NCBI GenBank assembly: GCA_016794585.1
Contig: JAEUJM010000016.1
Location: forward strand, 1 to 64,000
From: Acidimicrobiales bacterium
GTDB taxonomy: Bacteria; Actinomycetota; Acidimicrobiia; Acidimicrobiales; DATDAH01
Length of the DNA stretch: 64,000 nucleotides
Direction of reading: 5' to 3'
The notes under the pieces were generated by a model that had not been told where the DNA came from, ran no database searches, and was given only the letters and a program-made list of their open reading frames with translations. The stretch's first letter is position 1; the number at the start of each line of letters is the position of its first letter. Both the position numbers and the translations under genes were made by a program. Positions 55,238-62,629 of the stretch are shown piece by piece.

Positions 55238-56677
55238 TCATCGGTCCGTGGTCGGCAGCGTGCGCCCGTCAGCGCGGCCGCGACGCGATGCCCGGATATC
55301 TCCGCACTCGGAGCATTCCGGGCCCTGGCGCGGCGTGGTGTATTCGACTTCGCCAGTGATCGGGAGGGCTCGGAAGTAGTTGGTGCCGGCGTGAGCGCGA
55401 GGCAGTCCGGTGATGTGAAACATGAACTCGTTCACGGCATGGGACGCAGCGACGCTGTTGATGGTGACGACGCTCGGCGCAGCGACATCAGGGTCGTCGA
55501 CGTAGCGTTGTCGGCCTGCCTGCTCGACGCCGACGGCCTCCTCGGCGAGACGGGTGGGCGGGATGAGGTTGTTGCACCAGAGGCATCCCGTTTCGGGCCC
55601 GAAAGGGCGGACGACGGAGAATACGTCGGTGATGGCGCCGTCAGCCTTACGGACCGCGACCTTCGCGCCGAGCTGCACCGCGGGGATGCCGTACTGGAAC
55701 GCGACGGCATTGACAACGAGGCGGGCTCGGAACGAGTCGGCAGCGAGGAAGATGTAGTCCGCTCCGGTGAGAGTCCGGGCTACGTCCTCGTGGGAGACGT
55801 CACCGTTGATGCGGGTGACTTCGCAGCGCTTGTTCGCCCGCTTCGCGATCCTGGCGGCGACGTTCACCTTGGGCCGGGCAAACCGGCGGCCGATACGCCG
55901 GACCCAGGCGGGGCGACCATCACGGGTAAGCCACTCCATGGCATCGAGACGTCGGGCCCCGACCCAGCGCGGGAGGTTTGTGGGCTCGACGACGTCGTCA
56001 TCGATGACGATGAGGTGCCCGACGCCGAGGCGAGCGAGGAGCTCTACGAGGATGGACCCGATACCGCCGCACCCGACGACTACGACGGTCGCTCGTCGGA
56101 GCAGCTCCTGGCCACGGTCGCCAAACAGAAGTGCCTGACGGGTGTAGTCACCCTCGCAGGTGTCGACGTCGCGGAGGTTGGGAGTGATGAGCAATCTAGT
56201 GGTCCCCGAAACGACCACTCGATCGAGCGGGTGTCGGCTTCGATCGGGAAGCCAAACGTCGCCGGCTGCAGATGCGACGGCGAAGACAGCGCCAACTACT
56301 GGCTGACCGCCAAGGATGTCGAGGAGGGCCGGGTATCCGCGCTCCTGGGACGCGCGGTCCGCGGACGACAGGCCGACGCCTGTCGTACCCCCGTGGCAGT
56401 GGACGGCGATGTAGGCGAGCCCCTCCTCGGCGGCCCGGTCGCTAACCTCCTGGACGAAGTCAGCAGTGAGCATTCGGTAGCCCCGTCGTCCGGGGACGTA
56501 GTCGACGCCGTCCTGGGCGAGGATGACATCGCGGGCGATCAGCCGCACACCGTTGGTCGTGTGAGCGACCCCGGCAAGGATTGCGGCGCCGTGTTCATCG
56601 TCGTCTCCGGGGAACAGGTGGTCGTACAGGCGCCGCCACTGGGTTTCAGTAACGCGGAGCTCGTAGGTCGGGCTCAT
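55238..56677 (-). CDS. JAB deubiquitinase-like/E1 (ThiF) fusion
   Basis: A 479-aa fusion. Residues 1 to about 155 are a JAB/JAMM metalloprotease: E28, then H93-x-H95 and S104-x-x-D107. Residues about 170-479 are a ThiF/E1-type adenylyltransferase with nucleotide loop GCGGIG (202-207), acidic strand end VIDDDVVE, and two zinc CxxC pairs (C365/C368 and C455/C458). No Cys lies between the pairs, where ThiF has its catalytic Cys. It would activate the ubiquitin-like protein and also trim or remove it. ATG 56677 overlaps the E2 stop. Confidence 0.92.
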   Translation of the reverse strand: MSPTYELRVTETQWRRLYDHLFPGDDDEHGAAILAGVAHTTNGVRLIARDVILAQDGVDYVPGRRGYRMLTADFVQEVSDRAAEEGLAYIAVHCHGGTTGVGLSSADRASQERGYPALLDILGGQPVVGAVFAVASAAGDVWLPDRSRHPLDRVVVSGTTRLLITPNLRDVDTCEGDYTRQALLFGDRGQELLRRATVVVVGCGGIGSILVELLARLGVGHLIVIDDDVVEPTNLPRWVGARRLDAMEWLTRDGRPAWVRRIGRRFARPKVNVAARIAKRANKRCEVTRINGDVSHEDVARTLTGADYIFLAADSFRARLVVNAVAFQYGIPAVQLGAKVAVRKADGAITDVFSVVRPFGPETGCLWCNNLIPPTRLAEEAVGVEQAGRQRYVDDPDVAAPSVVTINSVAASHAVNEFMFHITGLPRAHAGTNYFRALPITGEVEYTTPRQGPECSECGDIRASRRGRADGRTLPTTDR

Positions 56678-57075
56678 GCGGACCGGAGCCAGTCGATGAC
56701 CTTCAAGGCTTTCCCTGTTGCGGTGTCGCGCGTCGGGTCCCAGCGGTTCGACTTCCGGGAGACCTGGAGACAGGGCCCTTCGCGAATGGGTACGACGGCC
56801 CCGGCGGTGACCGCCGGCGGCAGACCACCGGTTGTGAGTGCGCAGGTGGCGTCGATGAACAGGGGGTAGACGTCGGCGTATGGGTAGGTCGACGCTATGT
56901 GGAACGCGAGCCATGTTGAACCAGGCGCCCACTTGGATCCCAGATCGATGCTGTCGATCTCGACCCACGCCCCGGCGGTGTCGGGTGTGACGGCGACGCA
57001 GTTGTCGCCGAAGGTGGCCTTGATCTCGTCGATCGCTCCGGCGATCTCCGGCGAGAGGGTGGTCGCCCCGCTCAC
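56674..57075 (-). CDS. E2-like ubiquitin-conjugating protein (Prok-E2_E type)
   Basis: A 133-aa protein resembling the prokaryotic E2 family E. Strands GAWVEIDSIDL and STWLAFHIASTYPYADVYPLFI match the E2 core, and the active-site candidate Cys 102 is in REGPCLQVSRKSNRWDP, at the place where this family keeps its Cys; other Cys are at 26 and 78. It would receive the ubiquitin-like protein from the JAB-E1 enzyme and pass it to targets. GTG 57075 overlaps the stop of the UBL gene as GTGA, so UBL, E2 and E1 are translationally coupled. Confidence 0.85.
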   Translation of the reverse strand: MSGATTLSPEIAGAIDEIKATFGDNCVAVTPDTAGAWVEIDSIDLGSKWAPGSTWLAFHIASTYPYADVYPLFIDATCALTTGGLPPAVTAGAVVPIREGPCLQVSRKSNRWDPTRDTATGKALKVIDWLRSA

Positions 57076-57305
57076 GAGTTGTCGTCTGGGGCGACTGCGC
57101 GAAACTCGCTCTTCTCGACGATGGCGATCTTGTCGTCGTCTCCTACTACCTCCAGGCGCCCGTTCGGGCGCCGGATTGAGAGCTGGAAGTCGAGTTCGAT
57201 GTCGACGCCGGCGGCGATGGCAGCCTCCTTGACCTGCAGGCCGGTGACGCGGTGGTCGGTCATTGGGACTGGCTTCTTGTTGACGGTGATGTTGAACGGG
57301 CGCAT
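57072..57305 (-). CDS. Ubiquitin-like beta-grasp protein (multiubiquitin family)
   Basis: A 77-aa single-domain protein: NITVNKKPVPMTDHRVTGLQV, a helix (KEAAIAAGVDI), then DFQLSIRRPNGRLEVV, GDDDKIAIVEKSEF and RAVAP. This strand-helix-strand order and the VTG and late Asp-rich turn match the bacterial multiubiquitin family, here as one unit. It ends APDDNS with no C-terminal Gly-Gly, so processing by the JAB domain or a different conjugation chemistry is needed. ATG 57305 has an AGGT site. First gene of the island; a TATACT -10 lies 45 bp upstream. Confidence 0.85.
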   Translation of the reverse strand: MRPFNITVNKKPVPMTDHRVTGLQVKEAAIAAGVDIELDFQLSIRRPNGRLEVVGDDDKIAIVEKSEFRAVAPDDNS

Positions 57306-57336
57306 GGTCTACCTCGGTTCTGAAACTGGCTGTCGA

Positions 57337-57386
57337 TTTGACAAGTGCAAGTATACCGAGAGTCGAAGAGAATTGCATTTGTCAAA
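57337..57386. promoter_or_regulatory. Inverted repeat and promoter region upstream of the UBL gene
   Basis: TTTGACAAGTGCAA (57337-57350) and TTGCATTTGTCAAA (57373-57386) form a 14-bp inverted repeat with one mismatch and a 22-bp spacer. The minus-strand -10 TATACT (57355-57350) touches the inner arm. 54 of the 100 bases 57301-57400 are A or T, unlike the GC-rich flanks. Likely the XRE operator. Confidence 0.65.
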
Positions 57387-57759
57387 CTATGACATCCGTC
57401 ACATGCTCAGCGCCTACAGAGCGGATCCACCGCCCCCACCCAGGATCCGAGTTGGCGCGCTGCTGGGGTGGGACCTTCGCCAATCCGATGGTCGTCCCGT
57501 CGGTGCTCTCGTGGGTCGTCTCAGGCGAGAGGCCGGAGTCGCTCGTTGCCACCCCGTGAAACGCCGTGGAACCCTAAGGCCGCAAGGTCAAGTCGTCCCC
57601 CGCCCCCAAGGAAGTCCCGGGCCAGGAGCACTTCTCGGCGTGGGGCCTCCTGCTTCCAGGCCGACCTGTGGCGATCTACTAACGATCGCTCGTGGTCTGG
57701 GCATGCAGGCGACGCATACGCTTCCGCGTGGCGTGACCTTCAGCCCGCGATCAGCGCAG
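57387..57759. other. Segment without a convincing gene at the island edge
   Basis: Frames here are either short or Pro/Arg-rich shadows without a ribosome site, and none matches a family I know. No tRNA, integrase site or direct repeat was found. It may be a decayed remnant or the right-hand junction of the inserted island. Confidence 0.5.
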
Positions 57760-58968
57760 CTAGGCCGAGTCGGTGGGCAGGCCGATGGCACCAGCCTCGG
57801 CAAGGCGAACGATGTCCTCTTCGCCGCACCCGAGCTCACTCAGTACGTCCCGAGTGTGCTCGCCCAGCCACGGGGGTGGCGTCGCCGCCCGCCCGCCGGC
57901 GTCGCTGAAGTGCACCGGCGGCGCCGCTAGGCGGACGGGGCCGACACCCTCGACCTCGACCTCTTCGACCATGCCGTTCTCGACGACTTGGGGGTCGGCG
58001 AGGACCTGGTCGAGGCGGTTGACCCTCGTGCAGGGGATGCCTCTGGCGCCGAGGAGCTCGGACCAGTGGTCGGCGGGCTTCGTCACCAGGACGTCGGTGA
58101 TGAGGGCGATGACCTCGTCGCGGTTGGCGACCCTCGTGGACACGTCGATCATGCGGGGGTCGGTGATCCACTCGGGGTGGTCCATCGCCTCGCAGAGGCT
58201 GACCCACATGGTGTCGTTGAACACGGCGATGACCAGCCAGTCGTCGGCGGTGGGGAAGGCCTGGTAGGGCACGCCGAAGGTGGAGCCCGAGCCCTGGGGG
58301 CCGGGGACGATCCCCGTGGCCTGCAGGAAGGTCAGGTGGTAGGAGAGCATCGCCAACTGGCCCTCCAGGAGGGAGGTGTCGACGTGCTGGCCGCGGCCGG
58401 TGTGGTGGCGGGCCTCGAGGGCGCCCAGCACGCCGATGGTGGCGAACAGGCCGGCGCCGACGTCGGCGACGGACAGGCCCATCTTCACGGGGCCGCCGCC
58501 CACCTCGCCGGTGACGCTCATCGATCCCGAGAAGGCCTGCATGAACAGGTCGTTGGCCCGCTCCTCCTTGCGGGGACCGGTGCGGCCGAACCCGCTGATC
58601 GAGCAGTAGACGAGGCGGGGGTTGAGGGCGGCGAGGGCGTCGTAGCCGAGGCCGGCGGCCTCGAGGGCACCGACCCGGAAGTTCTCGATGAACACGTCGG
58701 CCTCGGCCGCCAGCTTCCGGACGATCTCGACGCCCTCGGGGGCCTTGAGGTCGACGGCGATGCTGCGCTTCCCGCGGTTGGCCGAGGCGAAATAGTGGCC
58801 GAGCTTCCCCTCGAGGTGCGGCGGCCAGGCCCGGCTGTCGTCGCCGGTGCCGATGCGCTCGACCTTGACCACCTCGGCGCCCATGTCGGCCAGCACCATG
58901 GCGCAGTAGGGGGCGGCCATGGCCACGCCCACCTCCACCACCTTCAACCCCGACAGCGGTCCGCTCAT
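57760..58968 (-). CDS. CaiB/BaiF family CoA-transferase
   Basis: Class III CoA-transferase, 402 aa, forming interlocked dimers that move CoA between carboxylic acids. LKVVEVGVAMAAPYCAMVLADMGAEVVKVE and the later SANRGKRSIAVDLKAPEG are the family's N-terminal blocks; the catalytic Asp is in ERANDLFMQAFSG. ATG 58968 is the first ORF start after a 4-bp gap from the enoyl-CoA hydratase stop on the same strand, so it is the last gene of the operon 62584-57760. Substrate unknown; a carnitine-, bile-acid- or fatty-acid-like acid is possible. Confidence 0.92.
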   Translation of the reverse strand: MSGPLSGLKVVEVGVAMAAPYCAMVLADMGAEVVKVERIGTGDDSRAWPPHLEGKLGHYFASANRGKRSIAVDLKAPEGVEIVRKLAAEADVFIENFRVGALEAAGLGYDALAALNPRLVYCSISGFGRTGPRKEERANDLFMQAFSGSMSVTGEVGGGPVKMGLSVADVGAGLFATIGVLGALEARHHTGRGQHVDTSLLEGQLAMLSYHLTFLQATGIVPGPQGSGSTFGVPYQAFPTADDWLVIAVFNDTMWVSLCEAMDHPEWITDPRMIDVSTRVANRDEVIALITDVLVTKPADHWSELLGARGIPCTRVNRLDQVLADPQVVENGMVEEVEVEGVGPVRLAAPPVHFSDAGGRAATPPPWLGEHTRDVLSELGCGEEDIVRLAEAGAIGLPTDSA

Positions 58969-58972
58969 CGTC

Positions 58973-59761
58973 TCATCGTCCCTTGAACTCGGGTGGTCGC
59001 TTGGCCAGGAAGGCGGCGAGGCCCTCGGCGGCGTCCTCGCTCGCCATGGCCTCGCCCATCAGGTCCCGCTCCAGGGCCAGGCCTTCGGTCAGCGGCAGCT
59101 CCATCGCCGCCCGGACGGCCCGCTTCGCGAGGCCCAGGGCGACGGGGGAGCGGGCCGCGATGGCGGCGGCGAGGGTGGCGGTGACGACCTCGAGCTCCTC
59201 GGCGGGGACCACCTGCTCGACGAGGCCCAGGCGCAGCGCCTCGTCGGCGTCCACCACCTCGCCGGTCAGGATCAGCCGCATCGCCGCGCCGGGCCAGATC
59301 AGGCGGGGCAGGCGCTGGGTGCCGCCGCCGCCGGGGATGAGGCCGAGCCCGACCTCGGGCTGGCCGAAGCAGGACCGGCTGGACGCGATGCGCAGGTCGG
59401 CCGACAGCGCCAGCTCGCAGCCGCCCCCCAGGCACCAGCCGTCGATCATGGCGATGACCGGACGGGGGCACTCGGCGATCGCGTCGTAGACGCGACGGCC
59501 CGACGCCTGGGCCCGGTACTCGTCGGCGTCCAGCTGCGCGCCCTCGGCCAGGTCGGCGCCCGAGGCGAACGCCTTGCCGCCGTTGCCCGAGATCACAACC
59601 ACGCCCACGTCGTCCGAGCCCGCGGCCCAGTCGACGCCCTCGATGAGTGCGGCCCGGGTGGCCGAGTCGAGGGCGTTGCGGCGCTCGGGTCGGTCGATTC
59701 GCAGGTGCAGCACCCGTGCGGTCAGGTCGACGCTGAGGTTGGTCAGCTCGGGGACGGTCAC
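58973..59761 (-). CDS. Enoyl-CoA hydratase/isomerase
   Basis: Crotonase-fold protein, 262 aa. Oxyanion-hole loops are KAFASGADLAEG and DGWCLGGGCELALSADLRIAS. The second catalytic Glu region is FGQPEVGLGLIPGGGGTQRLPRL, closely matching true enoyl-CoA hydratases (both Glu positions present). GTG 59761 overlaps the MaoC gene stop (GTGA); the frame continues upstream as an antisense shadow. It sits in an operon with CoA-transferase, two MaoC hydratases and an acyl-CoA dehydrogenase, a beta-oxidation-like route. Confidence 0.92.
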   Translation of the reverse strand: MTVPELTNLSVDLTARVLHLRIDRPERRNALDSATRAALIEGVDWAAGSDDVGVVVISGNGGKAFASGADLAEGAQLDADEYRAQASGRRVYDAIAECPRPVIAMIDGWCLGGGCELALSADLRIASSRSCFGQPEVGLGLIPGGGGTQRLPRLIWPGAAMRLILTGEVVDADEALRLGLVEQVVPAEELEVVTATLAAAIAARSPVALGLAKRAVRAAMELPLTEGLALERDLMGEAMASEDAAEGLAAFLAKRPPEFKGR

Positions 59762-60228
59762 GACTGGTACAGAAGCATGCCCGTGTAGAGCAACGACGGC
59801 TTCGGCGCGTCGACCACCCGCAGGTCCAGCTCCTGGACGAGCAGGGTGCCCTGCGGCCGCTCGCGCACGTCGACGAGGCGCATGCGGCCGTGGATCGTGC
59901 TGCCCACCCGGACCGGGGCCAGGAAGCGGTACGACTCGGCGCCGTAGTTCACCCGGCTGCGCTCGCCGGTGACCCGGAAGCCGGGGTCGGGTCGGACCGC
60001 GGGCATGACCGCGAGCAGCAGGTCGCCGTGGGCGATGGTGCCGCCGTACGGGCCGGCGGCGGCCCGCTCGACGTCGACGTGGATCCACTGGTGGTCGGCG
60101 GTGAGGTCGGCGAACCAGTCGACGAGGTCCTGGTCGATGGTCAGCGGCGGCCCCCAGTCGCCGGGCTCGTCGCTGATCTGGGCCCGCAGCCCGTCGAGGT
60201 CGTCGAAGGCGATGTCCACGGGGCTCAT
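59758..60228 (-). CDS. MaoC-family hot-dog hydratase, copy 2
   Basis: A 156-aa (R)-specific enoyl-CoA hydratase-like protein with the hydratase-2 motif ADHQWIHVDVERAAAGPYGGTIAHG (Asp and His positions kept). It overlaps its neighbour at both ends by 4 nt. It is a paralogue of the next gene upstream (about 45% identical by eye), so a heterodimer or different chain specificity is likely. ATG 60228 gives the family's normal length; a longer frame upstream is a shadow. Confidence 0.9.
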   Translation of the reverse strand: MSPVDIAFDDLDGLRAQISDEPGDWGPPLTIDQDLVDWFADLTADHQWIHVDVERAAAGPYGGTIAHGDLLLAVMPAVRPDPGFRVTGERSRVNYGAESYRFLAPVRVGSTIHGRMRLVDVRERPQGTLLVQELDLRVVDAPKPSLLYTGMLLYQS

Positions 60229-60713
60229 CCTTGGGGCGGGGTGTGCAGGATCACGGCCTTGCGCACCATCGAGGGTCGGTCGTTGCCCACCACGTGGGTG
60301 GCGATCTCCAGGGTCAGCCGGGTGCCCTTGGCGTGGGCCTGCACGTCGACCAGCCGCTGGCGGGTGTGGATCACCGAGCCGGCGGGCACGGGGTCGAGGT
60401 AGCGGAGCCCGTCGCTGCCGTAGTTGAGGGTGCTGCCCTGGCCCACCACCTTGAAGGGGCTGGGCGGGCGGATGCGGGGGCCGAGCGCGAGGGTCAGCAG
60501 CCCGTGGGCGATCGTCGTGCCGAAGGGGCTCTCGGCCGCAGCGCGCTCGACGTCGACGTGGATCCACTGCCGGTCACCGGTGCGGTCCCCGAAGTCGTCG
60601 AGCATGGCCTGGTCGACCAGGAGCTCGTCGCCCCAGTCGGTGTACTCCTCGCTGATCTCCGCCCGGAGCGCGTCCAGGTCGTCGAAGCGGATCTCCTTCA
60701 CGGCGCCGCTCAC
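60225..60713 (-). CDS. MaoC-family hot-dog hydratase, copy 1
   Basis: A 162-aa paralogue of the following gene. The catalytic block GDRQWIHVDVERAAAESPFGTTIAHG is complete, and both copies share the FDDLD-LRA-IS opening and the NYG strand. It lies between the CMD-family gene and copy 2, with a 4-nt overlap on the copy 2 side. In actinobacterial sterol catabolism MaoC pairs form heteromeric hydratases (ChsH1-ChsH2); here both copies keep the active-site residues, so two separate activities are also possible. Confidence 0.9.
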   Translation of the reverse strand: MSGAVKEIRFDDLDALRAEISEEYTDWGDELLVDQAMLDDFGDRTGDRQWIHVDVERAAAESPFGTTIAHGLLTLALGPRIRPPSPFKVVGQGSTLNYGSDGLRYLDPVPAGSVIHTRQRLVDVQAHAKGTRLTLEIATHVVGNDRPSMVRKAVILHTPPQG

Positions 60714-60714
60714 C

Positions 60715-61320
60715 TCATCCTCCGTTCCCGGCCGCGAACCGGCCGCTCTCGAACAGCTCCGGGGGGAACCGCTCCACCACGTCGTCCTCGATCTGCACGC
60801 CGAAGGTGTTCAGCGCCGCCGAGATCATGCGGTACTGGCCCACCGTGAAGACGACGTCCATGCGCTGCTGCTCGCTCCAGTGCTCGACGAGCGCGGCCCA
60901 GGTCGCGTCGCTGATCCGGTCGTCGGCCATGAGCTCGTCGGTGGCCTGGAGCAGCGCCCGGTCGGCCGGCGCCCACCCGGGCGCGTCGGGGCCGTCGACG
61001 ACCCGGGCGATCTCCTCGTCGGTGCACCCGACGGCCCGGGCGATGCTCACGTGCTGGACCCACTCGTAGGCCGAGCCGGCCAGCAGGCCGACCCGCAGCG
61101 TGGCCAGCTCGCGGGCCCGCTTGGGGAGGGTGTTCGTGCCGAGGATGTGGTTGCCGAACGGCATCCACCGGTGCAGCAGCACGGGGTGGCGGGCCACGGT
61201 GCTGAGCACGTTGAGCACCTTGCCGTCGTTGTGGCGGGAGACCTTGTCCATGAGCGCGGCGGTCTCGTCGTCCCAGTCGTCGGGCGTCGTGGGCAGCACC
61301 CGCGGCTCGGTGGGGCTCAT
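60715..61320 (-). CDS. Carboxymuconolactone decarboxylase (CMD/AhpD) family protein
   Basis: All-helical 201-aa protein. The core motif is RELATLRVGLLAGSAYEWVQHVSIARAVG: a Glu and the His of the CMD site are present, but the CxxC of peroxidase-type AhpD is not (YEWVQH instead), so a peroxidase role is unlikely. The start is ATG 61320 (MSPTEPRV), with a GGAG-like site; the longer frame is less conserved. Members are common in xenobiotic and steroid gene clusters with uncertain function. Co-directional with the MaoC genes and the acyl-CoA dehydrogenase. Confidence 0.85.
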   Translation of the reverse strand: MSPTEPRVLPTTPDDWDDETAALMDKVSRHNDGKVLNVLSTVARHPVLLHRWMPFGNHILGTNTLPKRARELATLRVGLLAGSAYEWVQHVSIARAVGCTDEEIARVVDGPDAPGWAPADRALLQATDELMADDRISDATWAALVEHWSEQQRMDVVFTVGQYRMISAALNTFGVQIEDDVVERFPPELFESGRFAAGNGG

Positions 61321-61381
61321 CGTCTCCCGCTCCTGGCTCGTTCCTCGCCGGGCCGCTCGGGCCACGCCTTCGTCCCTCGGC

Positions 61382-62584
61382 TCATCGGGGCTCCTTCGGC
61401 AGGCCGAGCACCCGCTCGGCGACGATCGTGCGCTGCACCTCGCTGGTGCCGGCGTAGATCGTCCCGGCGCGGGCGTTGAGGAAGATGGTGGCCCACGAGG
61501 CCGTGCTGTTCGGGGCGGTGGCGTCGTCGGGGCCGAACACGATGAGGGGGGCGTGACCGGTCGGGGCCAGGCCGTCGGGCCCGAGCAGGTCCATGGCCAG
61601 CTCGGTGATCTCCTGGTGGTGCTCGGACCACAGCAGCTTGTTGATCGACGCCCCGGGCCCGGGGGCCCGCCCGGCCAGCAGGTCCGCCTTCACCTGCTCG
61701 CCCAGGTACCGCATGATCTGCACCTTCGTGTAGCTGCGGGCGACGCGCTGGCGGATCACGGGGTCGTCGGCCCGCCCTCGCTCCCTCGCGAGGGCGATCA
61801 GGCGGTCGCACTCGGCCTCGAAGCGGATGATCTCGGTGGCGGTGTTCTCGCCGCGCTCGTAGCCGAGCACGGTCATCGCCACGGCCCAGCCGTCGTCGAC
61901 CTCGCCGACCACGTCGCCGGCGGGCACCCGGGCGTCGGTGAAGAAGACCTCGTTGAAGTCGCTGCCGCCCGACATCATCCGGATCGGCCGGACCTCGACG
62001 CCGGTCTGGCGCATGTCCATGAGCAGCAGGGAGATGCCCTTGTGCTTGGGGGCGTCCGGGTTGGTGCGGCAGAGGACGAAGATGTGGTCGGCCACGTGGC
62101 CGGCCGAGGTCCAGACCTTCTGGCCGTTCACCCGCCACTCGTCGCCGTCCAGCACCGCGGTGGTGGTCAGGCCGGCGAGGTCCGAGCCGGCGCCGGGCTC
62201 GGAGTAACCCTGGCACCAGCGGTCCTCACCGGAGAGGATCCGGGGCAGGTAGTGCGCCTTCTGCTCGGGGGTGCCCCAGTGCAGCAGCGTGTTGCCCAGC
62301 AGGCGCATGCCGAAGCCGTCGGTCTGCACGCCGAGCGGCAGCCCCGCCCGGGTCAGCTCCTCGGCGGCGACGATGGCGTCCTCGATCGAGCGTCCGGCGC
62401 CGCCGTACTCGACCGGCCAGGTGATGCCGAGGAGCCCGTTGTCGTAGAGGACCTTGCGCCACCGCTCGAGGAACCCGTCGACCTCGTCGGGGTCGAGGGC
62501 GCCGACCCCTTGGAACCCGGTGGGGGCGTGCTCGGCGATGACGGCCCGCACCCGGTCGCGGAAGGGCCCCCCATCACTCGACAC
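61382..62584 (-). CDS. Acyl-CoA dehydrogenase
   Basis: FAD enzyme of 400 aa with the flavin loop GYSEPGAGSDLAGL, the adjacent NGQKVWTSAGHVADHIFVLCRT, and the C-terminal AGTIYAGTSEVQRTIVAERVLGLP. These place it with the long-chain/FadE-type dehydrogenases of actinobacteria. GTG 62584 is used because the ORF begins there just below the divergent promoter. It is the first gene of the leftward operon ending at 57760. Regulation is probably shared with the divergent CoA-ester lyase through the 45-bp spacer. Confidence 0.93.
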   Translation of the reverse strand: MSSDGGPFRDRVRAVIAEHAPTGFQGVGALDPDEVDGFLERWRKVLYDNGLLGITWPVEYGGAGRSIEDAIVAAEELTRAGLPLGVQTDGFGMRLLGNTLLHWGTPEQKAHYLPRILSGEDRWCQGYSEPGAGSDLAGLTTTAVLDGDEWRVNGQKVWTSAGHVADHIFVLCRTNPDAPKHKGISLLLMDMRQTGVEVRPIRMMSGGSDFNEVFFTDARVPAGDVVGEVDDGWAVAMTVLGYERGENTATEIIRFEAECDRLIALARERGRADDPVIRQRVARSYTKVQIMRYLGEQVKADLLAGRAPGPGASINKLLWSEHHQEITELAMDLLGPDGLAPTGHAPLIVFGPDDATAPNSTASWATIFLNARAGTIYAGTSEVQRTIVAERVLGLPKEPR

Positions 62585-62592
62585 AAACCAAC

Positions 62593-62608
62593 ACTATCAT
62601 GCGCAGAG
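62593..62608. promoter_or_regulatory. Divergent promoter element with CTCTGCG
   Basis: ACTATCATGCGCAGAG, read on the minus strand as CTCTGCG-CATGAT. A perfect palindrome GCAGAG-A-CTCTGC overlaps it (62603-62615). It sits between the starts at 62584 and 62630. Confidence 0.5.
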
Positions 62609-62629
62609 ACTCTGCCGTAGAGTGCGGCG

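Noticed and set aside
55172..56869. Plus-strand 565-aa ORF opposite the JAB-E1 gene
   Set aside because: Antisense to a gene with intact JAMM and Rossmann motifs; no domain on the plus frame.
57072..57305. UBL gene as ThiS or MoaD
   Set aside because: No C-terminal Gly-Gly, and the operon pairs it with E2- and JAB-E1-type proteins, which ThiS/MoaD do not need.
57468..57908. Plus-strand 146-aa ORF at the island edge
   Set aside because: Arg/Pro/Ser-rich, overlaps the end of the CoA-transferase, no ribosome site or family match.
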